Below, piece after piece: positions 1 to 5,854 of a stretch of 8,132 nt of DNA (the stretch's first letter is position 1; each line of letters begins with the position of its first letter). The notes beneath the pieces are model-generated. The model saw only the letters and a list, made by a program, of their open reading frames with translations, was not told where the DNA came from and ran no database searches. The position numbers and the translations under genes were made by a program. The stretch is taken from assembly GCA_035295665.1 (NCBI GenBank), contig DATGIQ010000292.1, positions 1 to 8,132 of the forward strand. Reading direction: 5' to 3'. Source of the DNA: DATGIQ01 sp035295665 (GTDB lineage Bacteria; Planctomycetota; Planctomycetia; Gemmatales; Gemmataceae).

Positions 1-363
1 GATGAGTTGTAGGCGTTGGTTGCGATCGGTTTCGTTTTGAATTCGCTGCCGGTCCGCTTCCGGTAAGCGCTGGATCCACTCGGCGTACCGTTCGAGGACC
101 CGCTGCAGGTGAGCGGAAGCCTTGGACTTCTTATCATGCAATTCGTGATCGAGTTGCCGGAGCTGTTCCTGCCGCTCGGGGGGCAAAGCCAAAAACGCGG
201 CCAGGCTTTGGCGGAGGCGCTGGTAATGCTCCGGATCTTTCTGCACCTTTTCGAGCAGACGCCGATTGTGCTCCGCGTCCTCGTTGGCGGAGTCCGCCTC
301 GCCCCATAAAGGGACCAGCATCACAACCGCAGCTCCCCACACCATTCGTCGCCAACAGCACAT
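1..363 (-). CDS. secreted helical protein, DUF3106-like, partial (C-terminus off the left edge)
   Basis: Third gene of the sigma/anti-sigma operon, cut by the window start; 121 codons are visible without a stop. The N-terminus has Cys-Cys-Trp-Arg-Arg, then a hydrophobic stretch (about residues 8-20), then Gly-Glu-Ala-Asp-Ser, which reads as a Sec signal peptide with cleavage near residue 25. The mature part is charged and helical: residues 58-66 contain FLALPPERQ, and about 100-106 LPEADRQ, a repeated 'L-P-x-x-x-R-Q' pattern like that of DUF3106 and other Pro/Arg/Gln-rich helical envelope proteins. The DUF3106 label is a resemblance, not a proven match. Start chosen at the ATG at 363, 22 bp after the anti-sigma stop; Met7 (345) is a possible alternative, and neither has a strong Shine-Dalgarno. 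Probably exported and co-expressed with the sigma factor, perhaps part of the envelope function it controls; the molecular role is unknown. Confidence 0.72.
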   Translation of the reverse strand, partial: MCCWRRMVWGAAVVMLVPLWGEADSANEDAEHNRRLLEKVQKDPEHYQRLRQSLAAFLALPPERQEQLRQLDHELHDKKSKASAHLQRVLERYAEWIQRLPEADRQRIQNETDRNQRLQLI

Positions 364-385
364 ACGCAGTACTCGAATCGCCGGG

Positions 386-901
386 CTAGCCATCATCTCC
401 GAATAATTCCGGATTGTCCAATTCACGCAAGAAACCGATGTCGTCCACCAATTCGTAGAGGCGTTTGTTTTCGAGGAGGCGAAGGTCCCGCGCCATCAAT
501 GACTCCACATCCGGAACGGTCGCCTCGGTGGGCGTAGGTTTGCTTGTGGAAATCCAATGAACGCCTCCAAATCCCGCGGCAGAAGCAAGCAGCAGCCCGG
601 CGGCCCAGCCAACAGGCAACACCCAACGCGGCCAGGCGCGCTGGACGGTTGGGGTTACGATGGCTTGCATGGCCGAGAGTCGCTCCAGGGTGCGGCTGGC
701 AAAGGTAGCCGTCGGTTCCGGCCGCGGCAAATAGTCCAGCATTTCCCAGGTTTTGCGGAGCGCTTCTGCCTCCGCTCGAGCCTCAGCATCCAGATTTAGC
801 CTGGCTTCGAGAGCCCGTGCATCCTTGGAGCTCAGCTCGCCATCGAGGTAAGCGACCAGGTTTTCGCGGTCTTCATCATTTAGCGGAGGAAGTTTTGCCA
901 T
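386..901 (-). CDS. membrane-anchored anti-sigma factor, cysteine-free
   Basis: 171 aa, 31 bp downstream of the ECF sigma stop and in the same direction, so almost certainly co-transcribed as its antagonist. Residues about 12-57 form the cytoplasmic anti-sigma-like domain (ENLVAYLDGELS, then LEARL and a Trp at 52), the usual helical pattern that binds the sigma factor. One membrane helix lies at about 93-115 (WVLPVGWAAGLLLASAAGF), and a short acidic extracytoplasmic tail (about 120-171) ends in FLRELDNPELFGDDG. The protein contains no cysteine, so the HxxxCxxC zinc motif of ZAS anti-sigma factors is absent; release by thiol oxidation can be excluded, and regulated proteolysis or partner binding is more likely (inference). 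An in-frame upstream ATG at 967 lies inside the sigma gene; the start at 901 is preferred because the conserved domain begins there. Its Shine-Dalgarno is weak (GGAA about 7 bases upstream). Confidence 0.8.
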   Translation of the reverse strand: MAKLPPLNDEDRENLVAYLDGELSSKDARALEARLNLDAEARAEAEALRKTWEMLDYLPRPEPTATFASRTLERLSAMQAIVTPTVQRAWPRWVLPVGWAAGLLLASAAGFGGVHWISTSKPTPTEATVPDVESLMARDLRLLENKRLYELVDDIGFLRELDNPELFGDDG

Positions 902-932
902 GTTTCGTTCCAGCAGCGCGTTGACCGCAGTC

Positions 933-1583
933 CTATTCCACCGGCGGCGGGGGGACAGGGGTCCCATCCATGTAAATATAGCCCTGAAGCGCGGCGCGGA
1001 GATTGGTCCGCGCCCGGCAAAGCAGCGATTTCACCGCTTTGCTGCTCAACCCCATCACCTCGGCGATCGCGGCATAGTTCATGTCTTCAAATTTGTTCAG
1101 CAGCACCGCCATGCGCTGCCGTTCGTTGAGTCCATCCAATGCTTGACGGATAATCGCCGCCAATTCCTGTTGTTGAATCCGCTGCACCGGCTGATGGCCG
1201 GAGTCCTGTACGAGCTGCTCGGCCGGGCGCGGGCCCAGCGGTCCCGAATCCCGCGTATTCAATGGCACCACCGGCTTGCGCTGCCGGGACCGCAGCGCGT
1301 TGAGCGCCAAATTATTGGCGATCGTAAACAGCCAGGTGGAGAATTTGCAGCGAGCCCGATATTTCTTCCGCGCACGATAAACGCGCAGGAACACTTCTTG
1401 AGCCAGGTCTTCGGCCTCTTCGGCATTACCGACCAGGTGGTGGAGCACTGCCACCAGGCGATGCTGGTAACGTTCGACCAACTCTTCAAAGGCCCCCGGC
1501 TGGTCATCCCGCACGCCGATCATCAGACGGGTGTCCGGATCGCGCAGGGCCAATTGGGCGCTGGTTTCACCGATGGCTGCCAA
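933..1583 (-). CDS. RNA polymerase ECF-type (group 4) sigma factor
   Basis: 216 aa, the usual ECF length. Region 2 spans about residues 31-99: AFEELVERYQ, then AEDLAQEVFLRVYRAR (core binding and region 2.3), then FSTWLFTIANNLALNALR (region 2.4, -10 recognition). A linker of about 45 residues leads to region 4 at about 143-199, with LNERQRMAVLLNKFEDMNY followed by the helix-turn-helix AAIAEVMGLSSKAVKSLLCR. The protein ends in a short proline-rich tail (PVPPPPVE). First gene of a minus-strand operon with the anti-sigma and a secreted protein, so it most likely answers an envelope or extracytoplasmic signal. The start is uncertain: the longest form begins at a TTG at 1583, with AGAGG five bases upstream; Met21 at 1523 is the first in-frame ATG but has no ribosome site. 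The Asp-Pro-Asp-x-Arg-Leu-Met segment before region 2 is typical of planctomycete ECF factors, which favours the longer form. The regulon cannot be read from this window. Confidence 0.92.
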   Translation of the reverse strand: MAAIGETSAQLALRDPDTRLMIGVRDDQPGAFEELVERYQHRLVAVLHHLVGNAEEAEDLAQEVFLRVYRARKKYRARCKFSTWLFTIANNLALNALRSRQRKPVVPLNTRDSGPLGPRPAEQLVQDSGHQPVQRIQQQELAAIIRQALDGLNERQRMAVLLNKFEDMNYAAIAEVMGLSSKAVKSLLCRARTNLRAALQGYIYMDGTPVPPPPVE

Positions 1584-1667
1584 GGATGCCTCTGACAGAA
1601 GTTTCGGCCTCCTCCATCAGATTAAACCACCCCGGCCGCGGAGGGTTTCGGCCAAGGCCAGCAGGAC

Positions 1668-1777
1668 ACACGGGAGCCAGGAGTCACTACTCAGTACCCG
1701 GTACTCGGTAGGCCGCACTCGGAACCCAAGACCAGGGTCATCCGGCTGTCTCTAACTCCCGACCCCTGATTCCTGAC
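1668..1777. repeat. degenerate heptanucleotide (STRR-like) repeat tract
   Basis: Two blocks of imperfect 7-bp units. Block A (1668-1737, plus-strand phase) reads in register ACACGGG, AGCCAGG, AGTCACT, ACTCAGT, ACCCGGT, ACTCGGT, AGGCCGC, ACTCGGA, ACCCAAG, ACCAGGG; the best units approximate ACTCRGT. Block B (1750-1777) reads CTCTAAC, TCCCGAC, CCCTGAT, TCCTGAC, that is YCCTGAC, or ACTCCTG when rotated, related to block A. Twelve bases and a change of phase separate them. Block B overlaps the 3' end of rlmN and encodes its last residues and stop. Such 7-bp families (STRRs) are known from filamentous cyanobacteria; whether this is the same kind of element is inference. No coding or RNA function is evident. 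The outer units of block A are weak and the borders approximate. Confidence 0.6.
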
Positions 1778-2837
1778 GCCGCAATTGGCCACACGCAGCA
1801 TCGATCTCTGATCCTTTTCGCTTACGCACCTTCACGCTGATGCCGGCCTGGCGTAACTCGGCCACAAACGCGCTCAGTGCCTCATCCGTCGGCCGGCGAT
1901 ACGGCAGTCCGATGACGTCGTTGAATGGAATCAGATTAACGTGGGCGTGCCGGCCATTCAATAGGCGGGCCAACTCCCGGGCATGTTCGGGTTGGTCATT
2001 GATCCCGCGTAGGAGGACGTATTCAAAGGTGACCTGCCGGCCGGTGCGCTCAAAAAAGTAATCCGCAGCGGCAAGGATAGCCGGGAGTCCGGTCTTCTCA
2101 TTGGTAGGCACGATGCGGGTGCGCACACTATCATTGGGAGCATGCAGCGACACAGCCAGATGGTACTGCTTGCCCTGATCGGCCAGCCGGCGGATCTTGC
2201 TGGGTAAACCGACGGTGGAAATCGTAATGTGCCGGGCGCCGATGTCCAGGCCGTCTTTGGCCCCGGCCGCTTCGAGAGCCGAGAGCAACTCGTCGAGGTT
2301 TGCCAACGGTTCGCCCATTCCCATAACGACAATGTGCGTGAGCCGTTGTCCCGGTGGCAAGAGATTGCGTAAACGAAGAAGCTGTTCCAAGATTTCGCCG
2401 CGCGTAAGATTGCGGACGATGCCGCCCAGACCGCTGGCACAAAACACGCACCCCATGCCGCAGCCGACTTGCGTACTGATACAAGCCGTGTGCCGGTCGA
2501 CTTCCTGGAGAAGCACGCACTCAATCAGTTCCTCATCCCTTAGCCCCAAGAGGAGCTTGTGCGTGTTATCGTTGGCTTGGAAATGGCGCACCACCCGGCT
2601 GCCGAAGAGTTCGAACTCGTCAGACAACGTCTGCCGCAATCCGTGCGGCAGATCGGTCATCTGATCGAACGATTCCGCTCGGCCGGCGAAGATCCAGCGG
2701 CGCAACTGCCGCGCCCGCATCGGTGGCTCACCCTGAGCCGCCAGCCATGCGCGGAACTCATCCGGACGGAGGTTCAGCAGAAGCAGTCGAGCCGCGTGTG
2801 ACTTATCGGGTTCGCCCAGGTTTTCCATACCGTCCAT
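1752..2837 (-). CDS. rlmN: dual-specificity 23S rRNA (A2503-C2)/tRNA (A37-C2) methyltransferase RlmN
   Basis: 361 aa, the usual length. A radical SAM enzyme that transfers a methyl group to C2 of A2503 in 23S rRNA and of A37 in a set of tRNAs, in the cytoplasm. The cluster motif is C126-x3-C130-x2-C133 (VGCGMGCVFCASG). Cys119 lies seven residues before the first cluster cysteine, and Cys349 lies in SEIDAACGQL; these match the two catalytic cysteines of E. coli RlmN (C118 and C355). GMGEP (173-177) is the SAM-binding motif, and HAPNDSVRTRIVPTN (232-246) and RGINDQPEHA (277-286) are family signatures. All key residues are present, so it should be active. It is RlmN rather than Cfr by the IDAACGQL ending. 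The last residues (QESGVGS) come from a heptamer repeat. The start is the ATG at 2837 or, nine bases in, at 2828; neither has a clear Shine-Dalgarno. A 10-bp palindrome (GGGCTAGCCC, 2844-2853) sits just upstream. Divergent from the FkbM gene. Confidence 0.96.
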   Translation of the reverse strand: MDGMENLGEPDKSHAARLLLLNLRPDEFRAWLAAQGEPPMRARQLRRWIFAGRAESFDQMTDLPHGLRQTLSDEFELFGSRVVRHFQANDNTHKLLLGLRDEELIECVLLQEVDRHTACISTQVGCGMGCVFCASGLGGIVRNLTRGEILEQLLRLRNLLPPGQRLTHIVVMGMGEPLANLDELLSALEAAGAKDGLDIGARHITISTVGLPSKIRRLADQGKQYHLAVSLHAPNDSVRTRIVPTNEKTGLPAILAAADYFFERTGRQVTFEYVLLRGINDQPEHARELARLLNGRHAHVNLIPFNDVIGLPYRRPTDEALSAFVAELRQAGISVKVRKRKGSEIDAACGQLRRQESGVGS

Positions 2838-2879
2838 TGTAAAGGGCTAGCCCAAACGAAACCAAGGGCCGGTCCGATC

Positions 2880-2908
2880 TTGACAAGGCGGAGAAGGTTT
2901 TCTATCAG
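2880..2908 (+). promoter_or_regulatory. sigma-70-like promoter for the FkbM gene
   Basis: A perfect -35 hexamer TTGACA (2880-2885), a 17-bp spacer and a -10 of TATCAG (2903-2908, four of six matches to TATAAT). It would start transcription near 2915 and give a leader of about 40 bases before the ATG at 2954. It lies in the 116-bp divergent region between rlmN and the FkbM gene, in the right orientation. Planctomycete promoters are poorly characterised, so this is a consensus-based prediction. Confidence 0.5.
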
Positions 2909-2953
2909 CGGCTTGCTTGTTCTCTAACCCGGCAGCGATGAGAGGGTCCGAAC

Positions 2954-3826
2954 ATGCCGTTGGTTTCGTATGCGCAGAATCGTGAAGATGTTCTCCTGTA
3001 CCGCGCGTTCTCCGGGCGAACCGAGGGGTTTTACATCGACGTGGGAGCCAACGATCCCACGGTTTGCTCGATTAGCAAATGCTTCTATGACCTCGGATGG
3101 CACGGCATCAACATCGAGCCGGTCCGGCCCGTGTTTCAGCGGTTGGCTGCCGACCGAACCCGCGACATCAATTTGAACATTGGACTCTCGAATTGTCGGC
3201 AAACCCTCCGCTTCTACGAATGCGTCAGTGAGTCGACCTTGTCCACCTTTTCATCCGCGTCGGCGGCCTGGTGGAGTGCGCCTCCTCGTGGTTTTGTGTT
3301 CAAGGAACGCCAGGTCCCCGTGATGACGCTCGCCCAGGTGTGTGAGCAATACGTTCGGCAGCCGATTGACTTTCTCTCCATCGATGCCGAGATGCATGAA
3401 CGCGCCATCATCGAAGCCCAGGACTGGAAACGCTGGCGGGCCCGCATCGTGGTGGTCGAGGATGGCGTATCGGCAGAAACCGGTCGAACCTGCCATGATC
3501 AATGGGAGCCCATTCTGCTGGCGGCCGATTATCTGTTCGCGTTTTGGGACGGCGTCAACCGTTTTTATGTCCGCAAGGAAGACGAGCACCTGCTCCCTTT
3601 GCTCCAGATCCCGGCCAATTCCACGGATGATTTCGTCACTTACGAGCGGCATTGTCTGACCCAGGAGCTGGCTCGATGGTGTGGACAGGAACAGCTGGGG
3701 CCGGTCAGCACGATGATTGTGCGCAAGCTCCGTGCCCTGGCCAAGCGGTACCCGAGAACCTCCACCGCCGCCAAACGGATTGTGCGCTTCGTCTTGGCGG
3801 AATCCCGACGAGCCCGCGCGTCTTAG
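2954..3826 (+). CDS. FkbM family SAM-dependent methyltransferase
   Basis: 290 aa, the normal length for this family. The opening MPLVSYAQNREDVLLYRAF is typical of FkbM proteins found in polysaccharide and lipopolysaccharide clusters. The SAM-binding motif I is FYIDVGANDP (26-35), followed by the acidic motif INIEPV (52-57) and the post-I strand DFLSIDAEMHE (139-149). IVVVED (165-170) and the end of the domain, FAFWDGVNRFYV (195-206), also fit. The C-terminal 85 residues are outside the core and basic near the end. Members O-methylate sugars or natural products; the acceptor here cannot be told. Odd point: the usual 'IDVEGxE' is 'IDAEMHE', with Met in place of Gly. No glycosyltransferases are adjacent, so it is an orphan. 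Ribosome site GAGG at 2942-2945, eight bases before ATG. Probably soluble and cytoplasmic. Confidence 0.92.
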   Translation: MPLVSYAQNREDVLLYRAFSGRTEGFYIDVGANDPTVCSISKCFYDLGWHGINIEPVRPVFQRLAADRTRDINLNIGLSNCRQTLRFYECVSESTLSTFSSASAAWWSAPPRGFVFKERQVPVMTLAQVCEQYVRQPIDFLSIDAEMHERAIIEAQDWKRWRARIVVVEDGVSAETGRTCHDQWEPILLAADYLFAFWDGVNRFYVRKEDEHLLPLLQIPANSTDDFVTYERHCLTQELARWCGQEQLGPVSTMIVRKLRALAKRYPRTSTAAKRIVRFVLAESRRARAS

Positions 3827-3838
3827 AACCACGAACCC

Positions 3839-3867
3839 AAACGTGTCTGGAAATCTTATACACGTTT
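3839..3867 (+). terminator. possible terminator hairpin after the FkbM gene
   Basis: Inverted repeat AAACGTGT (3839-3846) / ACACGTTT (3860-3867), a perfect 8-bp stem with a 13-base loop, beginning 12 bp after the FkbM stop. On the plus strand the stem ends in TTT and runs into a T-rich stretch (CGGTTGGTTGTGT). The stem is AT-rich and the loop large, so it would be a weak terminator. Confidence 0.35.
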
Positions 3868-3888
3868 CGGTTGGTTGTGTCCGTTTAC

Positions 3889-3943
3889 CGGCGGTTCGGA
3901 GAACCGCGTGGGGCATATCACCACGCGGTTCTCCGAACCGCCG
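3889..3943. repeat. perfect 23-bp inverted repeat with self-palindromic arms (REP-like)
   Basis: Left arm 3889-3911 and right arm 3921-3943 are exact reverse complements over 23 bp, with a 9-base loop (GGCATATCA, 3912-3920). Each arm is itself a small hairpin: GCGGTTC-GGA-GAACCGC at 3891-3907 and GCGGTTC-TCC-GAACCGC at 3925-3941, so GCGGTTC/GAACCGC occurs four times. It can fold as one long hairpin or as two short ones. It lies between the convergent FkbM and epimerase genes. No T-run follows on either strand, so it is not a classical intrinsic terminator, though the long stem could stop transcription or protect 3' ends. It has the form of a dispersed REP/BIME-type element; only one copy is in this window, so that class is inference. 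Confidence 0.85.
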
Positions 3944-3973
3944 CGAAAGGACCATAACGAACCGGATCATGAA

Positions 3974-4819
3974 TTAGTGTGCTGCCCACTGTTCCTTGAT
4001 GAACCGTAAGCCGCGCGTGTAGACTTCATCCGCGTTCGGGAACAGGTCCCGCCACACACGGGTCGCTGCCGCCAGATCCGGCAATGCTCGGCCGAACGCC
4101 TCGATGACCAGCCAGCGATCGTAATTCGCTTTCCGCAGTGCCCGAAATGTCTCATCCCAGTGAACGAGGCCCGTTCCCGGTGTGCCGCGATCGTTCTCGC
4201 TGATGTGGACATGAATGAAACTGTCCGCCAAGCCGGAAATCGCCTTGGTCACATTCTTCTCTTCGATATGGGCGTGGAAGGTATCGTACATGGTGCGGAA
4301 ATTCGGATGATTGACCCGCTGCACCAGGGCCCGGGCGTCGGCAGCCGTGGTCAGGAAGTAGCACTCAAAGCGGTTCAAGTACTCGATGGCCAACGCAACT
4401 TTGGCCTTGGCGGCTTCCTCCGCAGCCTGGCGTAAGACATCGGCGGCGCGTTGTTTTTCGTCTTCCGTCGGACCGTTCCCCGAAAAGACAGCCAGGGGGG
4501 AATGGTAAGGGCCCGCCATGACCTCGCCGCCCAACGTGGCCGTCATGTCGATGGCCCACCGCAGCCGTTCCAGCGCCTTCTTGCGCACCGCCGGGTCCGG
4601 ACTGATGGGGTTGGCTTCCAGCGTGGCCACCGTCACGGTCGTACAGCCCAGTCCCTGATTCTCCAGTTCCTTGCGAATGGTTTTGAAGTGAGCCGCATCG
4701 CCGTCGAAAAGCGGCACCTCCACGCCATCGAAACCGGTCGCCTTCAATCGCGCCAAGATCGGGAAATGATCACTCGTAACATGGGTGGTCCAGAGCAGCA
4801 GATTCATGCCGATTTTCAT
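3974..4819 (-). CDS. sugar phosphate isomerase/epimerase, D-tagatose/D-psicose 3-epimerase type
   Basis: 281 aa, a TIM-barrel of the AP-endonuclease-2-like family, about the length of known ketose 3-epimerases. The four metal ligands line up at a constant offset of six with Agrobacterium D-psicose 3-epimerase: Glu146 (AIEYLNRFE), Asp179 and the adjacent His182 (YDTFHAHIEE), His205 (FIHVHISEND) and Glu240 (VIEAFG). Arg211, which binds substrate in that enzyme, is also kept. Glu146 and Glu240 would be the acid/base pair that epimerises a keto-sugar at C3 with Mn or Mg. The exact substrate is uncertain, since this family also includes L-ribulose epimerases and hydroxypyruvate isomerase-like proteins. 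No signal peptide is seen, so it is cytoplasmic. The start at 4819 (MKIGMNLLLW) has GAGGAG nine bases upstream, which decides it over the longer ORF from 4900. Divergent from the radical SAM gene; no sugar transporter or kinase lies nearby. Confidence 0.88.
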   Translation of the reverse strand: MKIGMNLLLWTTHVTSDHFPILARLKATGFDGVEVPLFDGDAAHFKTIRKELENQGLGCTTVTVATLEANPISPDPAVRKKALERLRWAIDMTATLGGEVMAGPYHSPLAVFSGNGPTEDEKQRAADVLRQAAEEAAKAKVALAIEYLNRFECYFLTTAADARALVQRVNHPNFRTMYDTFHAHIEEKNVTKAISGLADSFIHVHISENDRGTPGTGLVHWDETFRALRKANYDRWLVIEAFGRALPDLAAATRVWRDLFPNADEVYTRGLRFIKEQWAAH

Positions 4820-4871
4820 CGCTGGCAACTCCTCGTTTACGGCTGAAGGATCGTACGGTAGAATCGCAAGT

Positions 4872-4900
4872 ATTGTGCGGCAACCGGGGCTCCTTGGCAA
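4872..4900 (-). promoter_or_regulatory. sigma-70-like promoter for the epimerase gene
   Basis: Reading the minus strand, TTGCCA (4900-4895, five of six to the -35 consensus), a 17-bp spacer, and CACAAT (4877-4872, four of six to TATAAT). Initiation near 4865 would give a leader of about 45 bases before the ATG at 4819. It lies in the 133-bp divergent region with the radical SAM gene. For the plus-strand gene I see no comparable promoter. Confidence 0.45.
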
Positions 4901-4952
4901 GCATGTTCTGGATTGTCACCACGGCACACGATTCACCCCATGCAGAACAGCG

Positions 4953-5786
4953 ATGGAACAGATCAATGCCCGGTCGATTTTCAGTCCGGCCACCGGCTAC
5001 ATTCGCCGGGGCGGTTTCGACTGGACCTGCAATCCCTATCTCGGTTGCTCGTTTGGCTGTTCCTATTGCTATGCCATGTTCTTACCCCAAAATCGCCGGC
5101 CGAAGGAGGATTGGGGCAAATGGTTTCAGGCCAAAGTCAATGCGATCGAGCTAGCCGGCAAGCAAGCCCCCAAGCTCACAGGCCAGGCCGTCTACATGTC
5201 CAGCGTAACCGACCCTTATCTACCGGCTGAGCGCAGCCTGCGTTTGACACGCGGCATCTTGGAAACTCTCGTTGCCTATCAGCCACGGTTGCTTGTCCAG
5301 ACGCGCGGCCCACTGGTCCTGCGCGATCTCGATATCTTGGGCCGATTTGCATTCGTCCGTGTCAATCTCTCCATACCGACGGACAGCGAGGCCGTCCGCC
5401 AGGTATTCGAGCCCAAGGCCCCGCCACTGGAGAGCCGTTGGCAGGCCCTGGCTCGGCTCCGAGCTGCGGGGATTCCGGTCGGCGTTTGCATTACGCCAGT
5501 GCTGCCCCTGGATAATATCCGGGACTTTGTCGACCGCTTGGCAGCATTTCGGCCCGACGTCGTCGTCACCCAGAATTTCCATGACAGCGGCGGCAAATTC
5601 GGGGCAGACACTGGAGTGCTCGCCAAGAAGTTGTTGGACCGTCGACTGTGGACCGCCGAAAATTATGAGCAATTCCGTGAGGAGCTGCGGCGGCATCTGG
5701 ACACTTACGAAGGGGAAGCCGGGTTTTTCCCGCCACCCGCTGGCAACGCGCGGGACCATCGTGGATTGCCATCTAGCTGTGACTGA
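4953..5786 (+). CDS. radical SAM protein, spore photoproduct lyase-like (COG1533 type)
   Basis: 277 aa. The N-terminal signature TCNPYLGCSFGCSYCYA (25-41) holds the C32-x3-C36-x2-C39 motif that binds the 4Fe-4S cluster for SAM cleavage. SVTDPYLPAE (84-93), LTRGILETL (98-106) and VCITPVLP (178-185) match the SplB-related radical SAM proteins found widely in non-sporulating bacteria, whose reaction is unknown. In true spore photoproduct lyase a cysteine (C141 in Bacillus, in ACTSD) donates hydrogen; the aligned position here is Ser84 (SSVTD), so I do not call it a DNA photoproduct repair enzyme. That alignment is from memory. The start at 4953 (MEQINARSIF) has no good Shine-Dalgarno; longer in-frame starts run back into the divergent epimerase gene and were rejected. 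Soluble and cytoplasmic. The secreted-protein gene follows 68 bp downstream, possibly in the same transcript. Confidence 0.88.
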   Translation: MEQINARSIFSPATGYIRRGGFDWTCNPYLGCSFGCSYCYAMFLPQNRRPKEDWGKWFQAKVNAIELAGKQAPKLTGQAVYMSSVTDPYLPAERSLRLTRGILETLVAYQPRLLVQTRGPLVLRDLDILGRFAFVRVNLSIPTDSEAVRQVFEPKAPPLESRWQALARLRAAGIPVGVCITPVLPLDNIRDFVDRLAAFRPDVVVTQNFHDSGGKFGADTGVLAKKLLDRRLWTAENYEQFREELRRHLDTYEGEAGFFPPPAGNARDHRGLPSSCD

Positions 5787-5854
5787 GGTACTCTGTGGAA
5801 GATCTTGCTGGTGCGTCGGCCAGCACGAAGCTGCCAGTTAGGGAGGGTAGGGCG

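Noticed and set aside
134..361. 75-aa minus-strand open frame
   Set aside because: Out of frame with the partial secreted protein on the same strand, which has a signal peptide and helical pattern and stays open to the edge.
900..1595. 231-aa plus-strand open frame
   Set aside because: Lies antisense to the ECF sigma gene, whose domains are unmistakable; its translation shows no recognisable fold and follows from codon bias of the true gene.
1668..1777. Possible CRISPR-like array
   Set aside because: Units are only 7 bp, contiguous and degenerate, with no spacers and no cas genes.
2844..2853. Palindrome GGGCTAGCCC upstream of rlmN as an operator
   Set aside because: A single 10-bp palindrome in GC-rich DNA is easily found by chance; nearly the same string also occurs at the anti-sigma stop (383-391).
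3889..3943. Classical Rho-independent terminator
   Set aside because: No T-run follows on either strand, and the nested palindromes and perfect 23-bp arms are more than a terminator needs; recorded as a repeat instead.
3251..3970. 239-aa minus-strand open frame
   Set aside because: Antisense to the FkbM gene and runs through the inverted repeat; no family features.
4451..4846. 131-aa plus-strand open frame
   Set aside because: Antisense to the sugar epimerase, which keeps all catalytic residues in its own frame.
5220..5759. 179-aa minus-strand open frame
   Set aside because: Antisense to the radical SAM gene; no ribosome site or family motif.
4953..5786. Spore photoproduct lyase (DNA repair) as a firm call
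   Set aside because: The hydrogen-donor cysteine appears to be serine and the organism group does not form endospores, so only the broader family is claimed.
5806..5825. Hairpin TGCTGG/CCAGCA after the radical SAM gene
   Set aside because: Six-bp stem with an 8-base loop and no T-run; too weak to call a terminator.
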